The position numbers and the translations under genes are program-made. The notes beneath the pieces were generated by a model. It ran no database searches. It had not been told where the DNA came from and saw nothing but the letters and a program-made list of their open reading frames with translations. From positions 434,001 through 498,000 of the forward strand of contig NZ_SSND01000002.1 of the NCBI RefSeq assembly GCF_004799285.1: a DNA stretch of 64,000 nucleotides, in the 5' to 3' direction. The DNA is from Aliigemmobacter aestuarii (lineage in GTDB: Bacteria; Pseudomonadota; Alphaproteobacteria; Rhodobacterales; Rhodobacteraceae). Of the stretch, positions 56,641 through 64,000 are shown in pieces (position 1 is the stretch's first letter; each line of letters opens with the position of its first letter).

Positions 56641-56770
56641 CCATTCTCTTCCATCCGGACTATACCGTCGGCCCCGGAGTTTCACCGGATCTGCTGACCC
56701 TCTGCCAAAGGCAGAAGCGCTCGCGGGCTGTAACCGCCGGTGGGGAGTTTCACCCCGCCCCGAGAACGGT
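56641..56770 (-). ncRNA. FMN riboswitch (RFN element) of ribH
   Basis: Read on the minus strand, the conserved blocks appear in order. First is TTCTCGGGGCGGGGTGAAA, then CCCCACCGGCGGT and AGCCCGCGAGCG. Next come GGGTCAGCAGATCCGGTG, CTCCGGGGCCGACGGTATAG and finally TCCGGATGGAAGAGA. These match the RFN consensus, including both GGTGAAA-type loops. About 70 bases of expression platform separate it from the ribH start, whose GGAGG is a likely target of regulation by FMN. Confidence 0.95.
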
Positions 56771-57091
56771 GGCACCATCTCTGCAGCAGACCGGAAACGC
56801 AAGTGCCCTTATCATCCTCATTCGCGCAATAGCGCACAGGCTCGGTTTGATCGGCCACAACGCGTGCGGGCTGTTCCCCCTCGACACCCATCCGGTGATG
56901 AAATGACGACGCTCTTTCCGCCGAAACGGGACCCGTTGGCCGCGTGCAGATTTGCCCGATCACTTCGACGAAGTTTCGACCCGGCCTTGCGAAAAGGGAA
57001 CCCTTCAGGCAACGCCTGCAGGTCAGACAGCGCGCCACGCTTGCCATTGATCTTCCGGTCTCCGGCCGCAAGCCGATGACGGAACATCATC
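56771..57091. other. Intergenic region between the ribH riboswitch and the SDR gene
   Basis: About 320 bp without a supported gene. It must hold the promoter for the ribH leader and the end of the leftward sugar operon. A frame on the plus strand crosses it but also reads through the riboswitch and ribH, so it is not credible. Confidence 0.5.
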
Positions 57092-57880
57092 TTACCAGCA
57101 GCAGAAGCCCCCATCGACCAAGAGGTCGACACCGGTCACGAAGCTTGCCGCATTCGATAACAGGAAAACGGCCGGACCCACCATTTCGTCGACATGCGCC
57201 ATGCGTTGCATGGGGGTCTGTTCCTCGAACAGTTTGGTCTGGTGGACCATTTCGGGCCGGGTGTTCATCGGGGTCGCGGTATAGCCCGGGCTGATGGTGT
57301 TGACGCGAATGCCACGTCCCACCCATTCCATCGCCATGGACTTCGACATATGGATCACGCCGGCCTTGGAGGCGTTATAATGGCACTGCATCAGGCCGCG
57401 GTTCACGATGACGCCAGACATTGATGCGATGTTCACGATGGCCCCACGCCCGTTCTTCAGCATGGCCCGCGACTCGGCCTGACAGGACAGGAAAACGCCT
57501 TTCAGGTTGATGTCCATCATCGTCTGGAACTGGCTTTCCTCCATTTCCTCGGCGGGATTGGCGTTTGCGATGCCCGCCGCGTTGACAGCAAGGGTCAAAG
57601 GCCCAAGTTCGGCCTCAGTGCGCTGAACGGCATCATTCAGTGCCTGGGACGAAGTCACGTCGGCCGCAATCTGGATGCTCTTGCGACCTGCCGCAGCGAT
57701 GAATTCCGCCGTCTTGGCCAGACCGTCATCCGTGCGGCGATCCAGAAGCGCGACATCGGCACCACACTGGGCAAGGCCAATGGCGATTCTTTGGCCAATT
57801 CCGCTGCCGGCGCCCGTGACGAAAGCCACCTCGCCGCTAAGGTCGAACAACTGTGGGGCGTTCAGAGTGATGCCAGACAT
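57092..57880 (-). CDS. Short-chain dehydrogenase/reductase (polyol/sugar type)
   Basis: A 262-residue classical SDR. VTGAGSGIGQRIA binds NAD(P), NAAGIANANPAEEMEE follows, the catalytic Ser is in VNIASMSG, and the Tyr-Lys pair is in HYNASKAGVIHMS. It ends GVDLLVDGGFCCW. It is last in a leftward operon with a sugar ABC transporter and opposite a transketolase/kinase unit, so it probably oxidises a polyol or aldose to a ketose or lactone. The ATG at 57880 is preferred to a TTG at 57901. Confidence 0.9.
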   Translation of the reverse strand: MSGITLNAPQLFDLSGEVAFVTGAGSGIGQRIAIGLAQCGADVALLDRRTDDGLAKTAEFIAAAGRKSIQIAADVTSSQALNDAVQRTEAELGPLTLAVNAAGIANANPAEEMEESQFQTMMDINLKGVFLSCQAESRAMLKNGRGAIVNIASMSGVIVNRGLMQCHYNASKAGVIHMSKSMAMEWVGRGIRVNTISPGYTATPMNTRPEMVHQTKLFEEQTPMQRMAHVDEMVGPAVFLLSNAASFVTGVDLLVDGGFCCW

Positions 57881-57897
57881 ATCGGTACTTTCTTCGT

Positions 57898-59385
57898 TCA
57901 AAGCGTTGCAAGTTCCATGACGGACACGTCGTTCGCGTCATTCCGGTCAAGTATCCCGGCCTGGTTGCCTTGAGCCATGACCATGATCCGGTTTGAAACG
58001 CCAAGGACTTCTTCAAGATCAGAGCTTACGACCACGACGGCGACGCCGTCCCGGGCCAGATCCATGATCAATTCGTAGATGGACGACCGTGCGCCCACAT
58101 CGATCCCCCGCGTCGGTTCGTCGAGCACGACGACACGCGGCTTTCGCGCCAGCCATTTGGCCAGAACGACCTTCTGTTGATTGCCGCCGGAAAGCTCGCC
58201 GGCGTTTTGTGCGCCGTGTCCCTTGACCCCGAACTTGCGTATGAACGCGTCTGCGAAGGCTGACAGCTTCCGGTTGGTGATCCAGCCCGAATTGGTGAGC
58301 TCATCAAGGTTCGCATAGCCGATATTGTCTGCAATCGTGTGGTCAAGAACGACCCCCTGAAGCTTTCGGTCCTCGGGCACCAGGACTATGCCATGTCGGA
58401 TCGCCTCTCGCGGAGAACGAGGGGTTATTTCCTTCCCGTTCAGCTTCACGCTTCCTTGCGAGATGGGGTCCGCGCCAGTCAGGGCACGGACAAGCTCGGT
58501 GCGCCCGGCGCCCATCAATCCCGCGATCCCGAAGACTTCCCCCGTCTTCACCGAAAAACTTATGTTTCGGAACGTGTTGTCGGGCGACGAAAGATTGGTC
58601 ACCTCAAGCATGACTTCGTCAGATGGCGTCGGGATCGTCGGGAACATCCGTTCGAGGGAGCGCCCAACCATCGCTTCGACAATCGTTCGTACCGGGACAT
58701 CCCCGCTGTCGAACTCCTGGACCTTGGCTCCATCTCGCATCACCACGATCCGGTCAGCGATCTGGCGGATTTCCTCAAGACGATGAGAAATATAGATGAT
58801 CCCGACGCCCTCGGACTTCAGGCGCTCGATCTGACGGAACAGGAGTTGCGTCTCTTCGCCACCCAATGCGGCGGTTGGTTCATCCAGAATAAGAAGGCGC
58901 GCATTCAGGGTCAGCGCCTTGGCAATCTCGATCAGCTGTTGATTGGCAGTCGAAAGGCCATCCACTATGCGCGACGGCGGGATGTCCAGACCCAGCCGTT
59001 TCAGGCCGGACTGCGCCTTTTCTTCCATGGCTTTGCGGTCGATCCTGCCACCCGACATCAGATAGCGGCCAACGAAGACGTTTTCGGCGATCGACAACTG
59101 CGGCAGCAGCTTGAGCTCCTGGTGGATCATGCCGACGCCAGCATCCATCGCTTCGCGCGGAGTGGCCGGGGCGTATGCCGCCCCAAGCCATTTCATCTCG
59201 CCCGAGGTGGGCGAAACGGTTCCGGAAATGACGTTCGACAGTGTCGATTTTCCGGCCCCGTTTTCGCCAAGCAGCGCCACAACCTCTCCTGGAAAGATAT
59301 CCAGATCGACGCCGTGAAGAACTTCGATCGACCCATACGATTTCCGGATGTCTCGAAGCGACAAGATCGGCGAGGGCTTCGTCAT
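57898..59385 (-). CDS. Sugar ABC transporter ATP-binding protein (RbsA-type, duplicated)
   Basis: A 495-residue protein with two ABC domains. The first has Walker A LLGENGAGKSTLSNVISG and Walker B LLILDEPTAALGG. The second has a degenerate Walker A (IAGLMGAGRTELVRAL) but a good signature, LSGGNQQKVVLAKWLA, and DEPTRGIDVGA, as usual for RbsA/XylG/AraG. It powers the CUT2-type importer encoded upstream. There are 22 bp between it and the binding-protein stop. Confidence 0.93.
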   Translation of the reverse strand: MTKPSPILSLRDIRKSYGSIEVLHGVDLDIFPGEVVALLGENGAGKSTLSNVISGTVSPTSGEMKWLGAAYAPATPREAMDAGVGMIHQELKLLPQLSIAENVFVGRYLMSGGRIDRKAMEEKAQSGLKRLGLDIPPSRIVDGLSTANQQLIEIAKALTLNARLLILDEPTAALGGEETQLLFRQIERLKSEGVGIIYISHRLEEIRQIADRIVVMRDGAKVQEFDSGDVPVRTIVEAMVGRSLERMFPTIPTPSDEVMLEVTNLSSPDNTFRNISFSVKTGEVFGIAGLMGAGRTELVRALTGADPISQGSVKLNGKEITPRSPREAIRHGIVLVPEDRKLQGVVLDHTIADNIGYANLDELTNSGWITNRKLSAFADAFIRKFGVKGHGAQNAGELSGGNQQKVVLAKWLARKPRVVVLDEPTRGIDVGARSSIYELIMDLARDGVAVVVVSSDLEEVLGVSNRIMVMAQGNQAGILDRNDANDVSVMELATL

Positions 59386-59407
59386 GGCGCAGCTGCCTTT
59401 CCGCGGA

Positions 59408-60346
59408 TTACGGGTGGTTTGCCACGAATTCGGCGGCGTTTTCGCAGGTCGTCAGCACAGCTTCAGAGACCTGGGACGCCGGAACTTCTTCGCCAGCGGC
59501 AACCGCGATGGCCGAGTCAACCGCCAACACACCCATGCGACGGGTGCTCTGGGTTGCGGTCACAACGAACGGGCCTTCGCACTTCGCCAGATATTCAAGC
59601 GCGGAACCGTCACCGTCGTAGCCGCCGATCACAACCTTGTCCGAGAGGTTCGCCACGTCAACCGCCTTGGCGGCACCCATCGCGATGCCATCGGCCTGAC
59701 CAAAGATCATGGTGATGTCCGGGTTCGCGGTCAGCATGTTCTGCGTGATCGCAAAGCCTTCGTCGGCCGACCAGCGTTCGGTCCACTGCTGGTCAACCAG
59801 CTGAACGCCCGTGTTTTCGCTGATTGCCTTCATGCAGCCTTCCGTACGGTCGATTTCCGGCGTGGTGCCCTTCTGGCCGTGGATGATGACCATCTTGCCG
59901 CTGCCACCGGCGCGCTTGATGATTTCGCTGCACACCTGGTAGGAGGAGTTCACGCCTTCGCCACCGATGAACGTGTCACCGGGCTCGCCCTCGGGGAAGC
60001 GGTCGACGTTGATGACCGGAATGCCGGCTTCACGGGCCAGACGGGTCGGCACCGCTGCCGCGGCAGCACCGGCCGGAATGTAGATGAAGGCATCGATGCC
60101 CTGGGTCATCAGATCCTGGACCTGGCTGACCTGGGTGGCGGTGTCATTTTTGGCATCGACGACGATGACCTCGATACCCTTTTCCTTGGCGTAGTTTTCG
60201 ACACCAAGCTTGATCTGGTTGAAGAAGTCTGCCTGCAGGTTGGGAACCGCAAGACCGATCTTGGTGACGGCTTCCGCAGACGCCCCCATGGGCGAGAACA
60301 GTGCCGCACAAGCAGTCGCGGCCATCAGCACCTTCTTGAGTTTCAT
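59408..60346 (-). CDS. Sugar ABC transporter substrate-binding protein (RbsB-type)
   Basis: A 312-residue periplasmic binding protein with a signal peptide (LMAATACAALFSPMGASAEA). The Peripla_BP_4 core includes IGLAVPNLQADFFNQIKLG, MTQGIDAFIYIPAGAAA, GIPVINVDRFPEG and DGDGSALEYLA. It should bind a small sugar or polyol. GGAGGAGAAACAC precedes the ATG at 60346. It lies between the permease and ATPase genes of the same operon. Confidence 0.93.
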   Translation of the reverse strand: MKLKKVLMAATACAALFSPMGASAEAVTKIGLAVPNLQADFFNQIKLGVENYAKEKGIEVIVVDAKNDTATQVSQVQDLMTQGIDAFIYIPAGAAAAAVPTRLAREAGIPVINVDRFPEGEPGDTFIGGEGVNSSYQVCSEIIKRAGGSGKMVIIHGQKGTTPEIDRTEGCMKAISENTGVQLVDQQWTERWSADEGFAITQNMLTANPDITMIFGQADGIAMGAAKAVDVANLSDKVVIGGYDGDGSALEYLAKCEGPFVVTATQSTRRMGVLAVDSAIAVAAGEEVPASQVSEAVLTTCENAAEFVANHP

Positions 60347-60466
60347 GTGTTTCTCCTCCGACATGAATTGGGGCATCCGATTGGCGAGAGGCCCCTCCCT
60401 GTTCGACGGTCGTTATCGGCCGTCGTCTTGCAATCCAGGCAACGTGCGGCTGCCTGGAAAAGTTCG

Positions 60467-61444
60467 CTATTTCCGCTTCCGGAAGGTCTCGGCTGTCACA
60501 GCCAGCACGATCACAAGTCCGATGATCACTTGTTGCATGAAGGGCGAGACACTCAACAAATTCAGGCCGTTGCGCAAAACACCGATGATCAGGACCCCGA
60601 TGATCGTGCCGCCGATGCCCCCGGTCCCGCCGGAAAGAGAGGTTCCTCCGATCACGACAGCTGCAATCGCATCAAGCTCGTATCCAACACCCGACGAAGG
60701 CTGAACCGAGTCGAGGCGCGCACCCAGAACGATGCCCGAGAGGCCCGCAAGAACACTGCAGACCACATAGACCATGATCGTCATCAAGGTGACGTTGATG
60801 CCTGCAAGTCGCGCCACTTCGGGGTTTCCGCCGATGGCATAAAGGGCGCGCCCGCCATACCGATACCTTTGGTAAAGGATGGCGATGAGGAACACGCCGA
60901 ACATCAGGGCGACCGTCATAGTCAGAAAGCCACCATACCGGATGATGGCCGAAAGGTTGAACCAGGCAGGAAACCCGATGATCTGCTGGCCATTCGTGAT
61001 CATGCTGGCAAGGCCGCGCGCGATCGACATCATGGCAAGCGTCGCGATGAAGGCAGGCACGTTGAAGCGCGTTATCAGGACGCCGGCAACAAGCCCGTTC
61101 AGCGCCGCCACCACAAGCGCCGCCGGGATCGCTATGCCCATCGCCAAGCCGGCTTCGACGTGCAGGTACCCCATCACCATCATCGTCAGGGCCATCACCG
61201 ACCCGACGGCCAGATCGATACCGCCGATCAGAATCACAAACGTCATGCCCACGGCCATGATCCCGAGCACCGTGATCTGATCGAGGATGTTCAGGAAGTT
61301 CCGAACAGAAAAGAAAGTATCCGTCCAGAATGTCAGGAAGAGACACAGCACAATCAGTCCGATCAGCGGACCGGTGGCCCCTTTCATTGATCCCAGGATC
61401 TGGAAACCACCATTGTGGGTTCGCCCTCGCGTTTCTGTCGTCAT
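60467..61444 (-). CDS. Sugar ABC transporter permease (RbsC-type)
   Basis: A 325-residue CUT2 permease with many hydrophobic segments. It carries FVILIGGIDLAVGSVMALT and TRFNVPAFIATLAMMSIARGLA, and ALYAIGGNPEVARLAGINV, the loop that contacts the ATPase. It is first in the leftward operon. The ATG at 61444 (MTTETRG) lies in a 204-bp divergent gap shared with the transketolase unit. Confidence 0.92.
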   Translation of the reverse strand: MTTETRGRTHNGGFQILGSMKGATGPLIGLIVLCLFLTFWTDTFFSVRNFLNILDQITVLGIMAVGMTFVILIGGIDLAVGSVMALTMMVMGYLHVEAGLAMGIAIPAALVVAALNGLVAGVLITRFNVPAFIATLAMMSIARGLASMITNGQQIIGFPAWFNLSAIIRYGGFLTMTVALMFGVFLIAILYQRYRYGGRALYAIGGNPEVARLAGINVTLMTIMVYVVCSVLAGLSGIVLGARLDSVQPSSGVGYELDAIAAVVIGGTSLSGGTGGIGGTIIGVLIIGVLRNGLNLLSVSPFMQQVIIGLVIVLAVTAETFRKRK

Positions 61445-61584
61445 TGCGCCCGCCCCCCTCGCTGCCCCAGGAATTGATCGACGGCATAAATATTCAATAT
61501 CGGTTGATAATGCGTAACTTATCCGAAGAAGGGCTGTCAATCATCTTTTTCCGCCTTGCTCCTAGCCGCCATGCCCATTTTAGC

Positions 61585-61615
61585 TTGACAGAAAGCCCGC
61601 AACTGCAACTATATT
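61585..61615 (+). promoter_or_regulatory. Likely sigma-70 promoter of the transketolase/kinase unit
   Basis: TTGACA at 61585-61590 and TATATT at 61610-61615 are separated by 19 bp (18 bp if CTATAT at 61609 is used). The predicted start of transcription is a short distance before the ribosome-binding site GAGG at 61639. The area is distinctly AT-rich. Confidence 0.5.
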
Positions 61616-61648
61616 ACTAATTGTATAATTATGCACACGAGGAACTCC

Positions 61649-62458
61649 ATGCAGCCGAACGATCTCGAGCGCATCGCCCGACAGATCCGCCTACGCGATC
61701 TGCAGGCGGTTTATGAAGCTGGCGCAGGACACATTGGCGGCGAAATGTCGGCAACCGACATCCTCACTGCGCTTTACTTCAAGGTGCTGCGTGTGTGGCC
61801 GGAGCAGCCAAAGCATCCCGAAAGGGATCGCTTCGTCCTTTCGAAGGGGCACGTCGCGCTTGCCCTCTATGTCACCCTGGCGAAACGTGGTTTCATCCCC
61901 GAGGAAGAAATCCACACTTTCCTCAAACCGCATTCGCGCCTGAACGGACATCCGAATTGCAACAAGGTGCCAGGGGTGGAGACCAATACAGGGCCGCTTG
62001 GTCATGGCTTGCCGGTGGCGGTCGGCATGGCACTTGCAGCGAAGTTGCGCGGCGCAACGTACCATACCTATGTGCTGACCGGTGATGGCGAAATGCAGGA
62101 AGGTTCGAACTGGGAGGCTATCAGCTCCGCCGCCCAGTTCGGGTTGAATAACTTGACCCTGATCATCGACCACAACCGTTTTCAGCAAGGCGCGGCCCTG
62201 AAAGACACCAACGACCTCGCCCCCTTTGCGTCGAAACTTGTGGCGTTTGGCTGGGACGTGACCGAGATCAACGGCAACGAAATGGCAGAAATCGTGCCCG
62301 CCCTGGAAAAGCGAACGGCCCGGCCTCATTGCATCGTCGCGCATACCAACAAGGGCCACGGCATCTCTTTCATGCAGGATCGTGTGGACTGGCATCACCG
62401 CGTTCCTAACGCCGAGCAGTACCAGATTGCGCTTGCTGAACTTTCGGAGACCTTGTGA
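61649..62458 (+). CDS. Transketolase, N-terminal (ThDP-binding) subunit
   Basis: A 269-residue split transketolase half. It contains GHIGGEMSATDILTALYF, DRFVLSKGHVALALY, NTGPLGHGLPVAVGMA and the ThDP motif GDGEMQEGSNWEAI ending in DHN. The ATG at 61649 has GAGG six bases upstream; the ATG at 61631 lacks one. It forms the active enzyme with the next gene, whose start it touches (TGATG). Apulose-4-phosphate transketolase is one known split enzyme of this kind in sugar catabolism and would fit the kinase and transporter; other ketose phosphates are possible. Confidence 0.9.
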   Translation: MQPNDLERIARQIRLRDLQAVYEAGAGHIGGEMSATDILTALYFKVLRVWPEQPKHPERDRFVLSKGHVALALYVTLAKRGFIPEEEIHTFLKPHSRLNGHPNCNKVPGVETNTGPLGHGLPVAVGMALAAKLRGATYHTYVLTGDGEMQEGSNWEAISSAAQFGLNNLTLIIDHNRFQQGAALKDTNDLAPFASKLVAFGWDVTEINGNEMAEIVPALEKRTARPHCIVAHTNKGHGISFMQDRVDWHHRVPNAEQYQIALAELSETL

Positions 62459-63426
62459 TGAACGCTATCGCCACCCCCGCAAAACTGCATGACTGCCGGG
62501 ACGCCTTCGTCGCGGTCCTGGAACGGCTCGGCGCCGAAAATCCGAACGTCGTTGCGGTGTGCAACGACTCGGTCGGATCGTCGAAACTTGGCGGTTTCAA
62601 GTCGAAGTTCCCCGAACGGCTTGTCAATGTCGGCATTGCCGAACAGAACATGGTCGGGGTCGGCGCCGGGCTGGCAAATGGGGGGCTTCTTCCTTTTGTA
62701 TGCGGGGCCTCGTGCTTTCTGACGGGCCGCTCGCTTGAGCAGGTCAAGGCAGACATTGCCTACTCGAATGCCAATGTGAAATTGGTCGGGATTTCGTCCG
62801 GCATGGCTTACGGTGAACTCGGCCCAACCCACCACTCCATCGAAGACTTCGCGTGGACCAGGGTCTTGCCCAACCTTCCTGTGATCGCCCCCTGCGACTC
62901 GATCGAGACGGCTGCTGCCGTGGAGTGGGCGGCAAACTATCCCGGGCCTGTGTTCCTGCGCCTTTCCCGCGTGGGGGTCCCGGACCTTTTGCCCGCGGGG
63001 CATGTGTTCCAGATGGGCAAGGCAAACCTGCTGCGGGATGGCGACGCGGTGACGCTGATCGCCAACGGCACCCTGACCCATCGCATGATGAAGGCGGCCG
63101 AGATTCTGGCCACCGAGGGCATCCAGGCGCGTGTATTGAACATGGCCACCGTCCGTCCGATCGACGTGGAAGCGGTGGTCGCAGCCGTGCGGGATACCGG
63201 TGCGATCCTGACGGCCGAGGAACACTCCGTCTTCGGCGGCCTGGGTTCAGCCATCGCCGAAGTCGTCGTCGCGGAAGCCCCCGCTCCGATGAAGATCCTG
63301 GGCGTTCCAGGCATCTTCGCGCCGACCGGCTCGGCCGAGTTCCTGCTCGATGAGTTCGGAATGGCGCCCTCTGCCGTCGCCGAAGCCGCCAAGTCCCTGC
63401 TTGCCCGCAAGTCCGGCCGCGCTTGA
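62458..63426 (+). CDS. Transketolase, C-terminal (pyrimidine-binding) subunit
   Basis: A 322-residue partner of the previous gene. The pyrimidine-binding region contains VNVGIAEQNMVGVGAGLANGG with the Glu that activates ThDP. The middle has GPTHHSIEDFAWTRVLPNL, and the C-terminal domain ends with EEHSVFGGLGSAIAEV. The ATG at 62458 overlaps the stop of the first subunit by one base; a GTG three bases earlier is possible. Equal expression of the two halves is expected. Confidence 0.92.
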   Translation: MNAIATPAKLHDCRDAFVAVLERLGAENPNVVAVCNDSVGSSKLGGFKSKFPERLVNVGIAEQNMVGVGAGLANGGLLPFVCGASCFLTGRSLEQVKADIAYSNANVKLVGISSGMAYGELGPTHHSIEDFAWTRVLPNLPVIAPCDSIETAAAVEWAANYPGPVFLRLSRVGVPDLLPAGHVFQMGKANLLRDGDAVTLIANGTLTHRMMKAAEILATEGIQARVLNMATVRPIDVEAVVAAVRDTGAILTAEEHSVFGGLGSAIAEVVVAEAPAPMKILGVPGIFAPTGSAEFLLDEFGMAPSAVAEAAKSLLARKSGRA

Positions 63427-63443
63427 AAAGGCCTCGGCCTGCA

Positions 63444-63475
63444 GGGGCGCGACTTTCCTCCCGTGGTCGCGCCCC
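63444..63475 (+). terminator. Intra-operon stem-loop before the kinase gene
   Basis: GGGGCGCGAC (63444-63453) pairs perfectly with GTCGCGCCCC (63466-63475) over a 12-base loop. It lies between the transketolase stop (63426) and the kinase start (63499). It could attenuate transcription or stabilise the upstream mRNA. Confidence 0.6.
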
Positions 63476-63498
63476 ACATATTTCCTCCCGGAGCTGAT

Positions 63499-64000
63499 AT
63501 GACCCGAGCCATCCTCGCCATCGATCAGGGCACCACGAATTCGAAGGCCGTCCTGGTTTCACCTGAGGGGTCGATCCTTTCGCGCGGGTCGGCAGCCGTG
63601 GGCATCGAGCATCCAAAGCCGGGCTGGGTTGAACAAGATCCGCTGCGGATCTGGGCATCTGTGCAGGAGGCAATCGCGCAATGTCTGGCAAACGGTCCGG
63701 CTGTCGAAATTCTTGGAGTGGCAATTTCCAATCAGCGTGAATCTGTAACGGTCTGGGACGCGGTGAGCGGCGCTCCTCTCGGTCCTGTGGTCAGTTGGCA
63801 GTGCCGTCGGACCTCTGCGGTATGTGCAGAGCTGATAGAAGCCGGACATGCCCCAAGGGTGCAAGACCTGACCGGGCTTCCGATTGATCCGATGTTTCCG
63901 GGCCCCAAGATGAAATGGCTGCTGGATCGCGTCCAAGAAGGGGTGGATGCGCGCGTCGGCACGATCGATTCCTGGCTGATCCATTGCCTGACCGATGGCA
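63499..64000 (+). CDS. FGGY-family carbohydrate kinase (partial, 3' end outside window)
   Basis: About 167 N-terminal residues of a sugar kinase are visible. AILAIDQGTTNSKAVLVSPEG is the phosphate-1 motif of FGGY kinases, and PKPGWVEQDPLRIW, GVAISNQRESVTVWD and MKWLLDRV follow in family order. It should phosphorylate a ketose or polyol before the split transketolase acts. GGAG precedes the ATG. The substrate-specific C-terminal half is outside the window. Confidence 0.9.
   Translation, partial: MTRAILAIDQGTTNSKAVLVSPEGSILSRGSAAVGIEHPKPGWVEQDPLRIWASVQEAIAQCLANGPAVEILGVAISNQRESVTVWDAVSGAPLGPVVSWQCRRTSAVCAELIEAGHAPRVQDLTGLPIDPMFPGPKMKWLLDRVQEGVDARVGTIDSWLIHCLTDG

Noticed and set aside
56162-57079. 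Plus-strand frame of 305 codons crossing ribH
   Set aside because: It reads through the antisense of ribH and of the FMN riboswitch, both of which are certain.
59348-61390. Plus-strand frame of 680 codons opposite the RbsB- and RbsC-type genes
   Set aside because: It is antisense to two well-recognised transporter genes and shows no family features.

Overview
The window is high-GC DNA packed with short intergenic gaps and 4-bp ATGA stop/start overlaps. It has CoA-thioester aromatic catabolism, several Rhodobacter-type ABC transporters, a sigma-54 paralogue and an FMN-riboswitch-controlled type II lumazine synthase. Together these suggest an alphaproteobacterium, most likely Rhodobacteraceae. 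This is inferred from gene content and protein style only; no rRNA or tRNA gene was seen.

Region 1 (1-11052) is an aerobic aromatic-CoA pathway, best read as 2-aminobenzoate (anthranilate) degradation. It holds a solute-binding protein, benzoate/aminobenzoate-CoA ligase, RidA, a 4HBT thioesterase, an acyl-CoA dehydrogenase, a crotonase-fold protein, a MarR regulator, an SDR, and a fused flavin monooxygenase/Old-Yellow-Enzyme protein, all leftward. A divergent 3-hydroxyacyl-CoA dehydrogenase runs rightward. An 18-bp palindrome lies between the two units. wrbA follows in the opposite orientation.

Region 2 (11369-22224) looks like a self-contained sigma-54 circuit. It has its own RpoN paralogue, a peptide-type ABC transporter, a C45-type Ntn acyltransferase/hydrolase, a sigma-54 activator with no sensor domain, and an AtuA-like/DUF4387 pair. 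Two near-identical -24/-12 promoters each have a related palindrome about 50 bp upstream. They precede the transporter operon and the AtuA/DUF4387 pair.

Region 3 (22773-50291) joins natural-product and exopolysaccharide genes. A 3,380-residue A-PCP-KS-AT-ACP-aminotransferase-C-A-PCP megasynthase points rightward. Converging on it are a PslG-like glycosidase, a GINT1-like protein, a free-standing C-PCP-TE protein with two altered active sites, a tiny repeat protein and two glycosyltransferases. Further upstream on the same strand are an ExoY-type priming transferase, a flippase, a Wzy-like polymerase, a phosphopantetheinyl transferase, another glycosyltransferase, a Wzc-like kinase and a Wza-like export protein.

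Region 4 (50756-56569) has a LysR regulator divergent from ugpBAEC (glycerol-3-phosphate-type uptake), then ribH with its FMN riboswitch, read leftward.

Region 5 (57092-64000) is a sugar or polyol catabolic locus. A leftward RbsABC-type transporter plus SDR is divergent from a split transketolase and an FGGY kinase that runs off the right edge.
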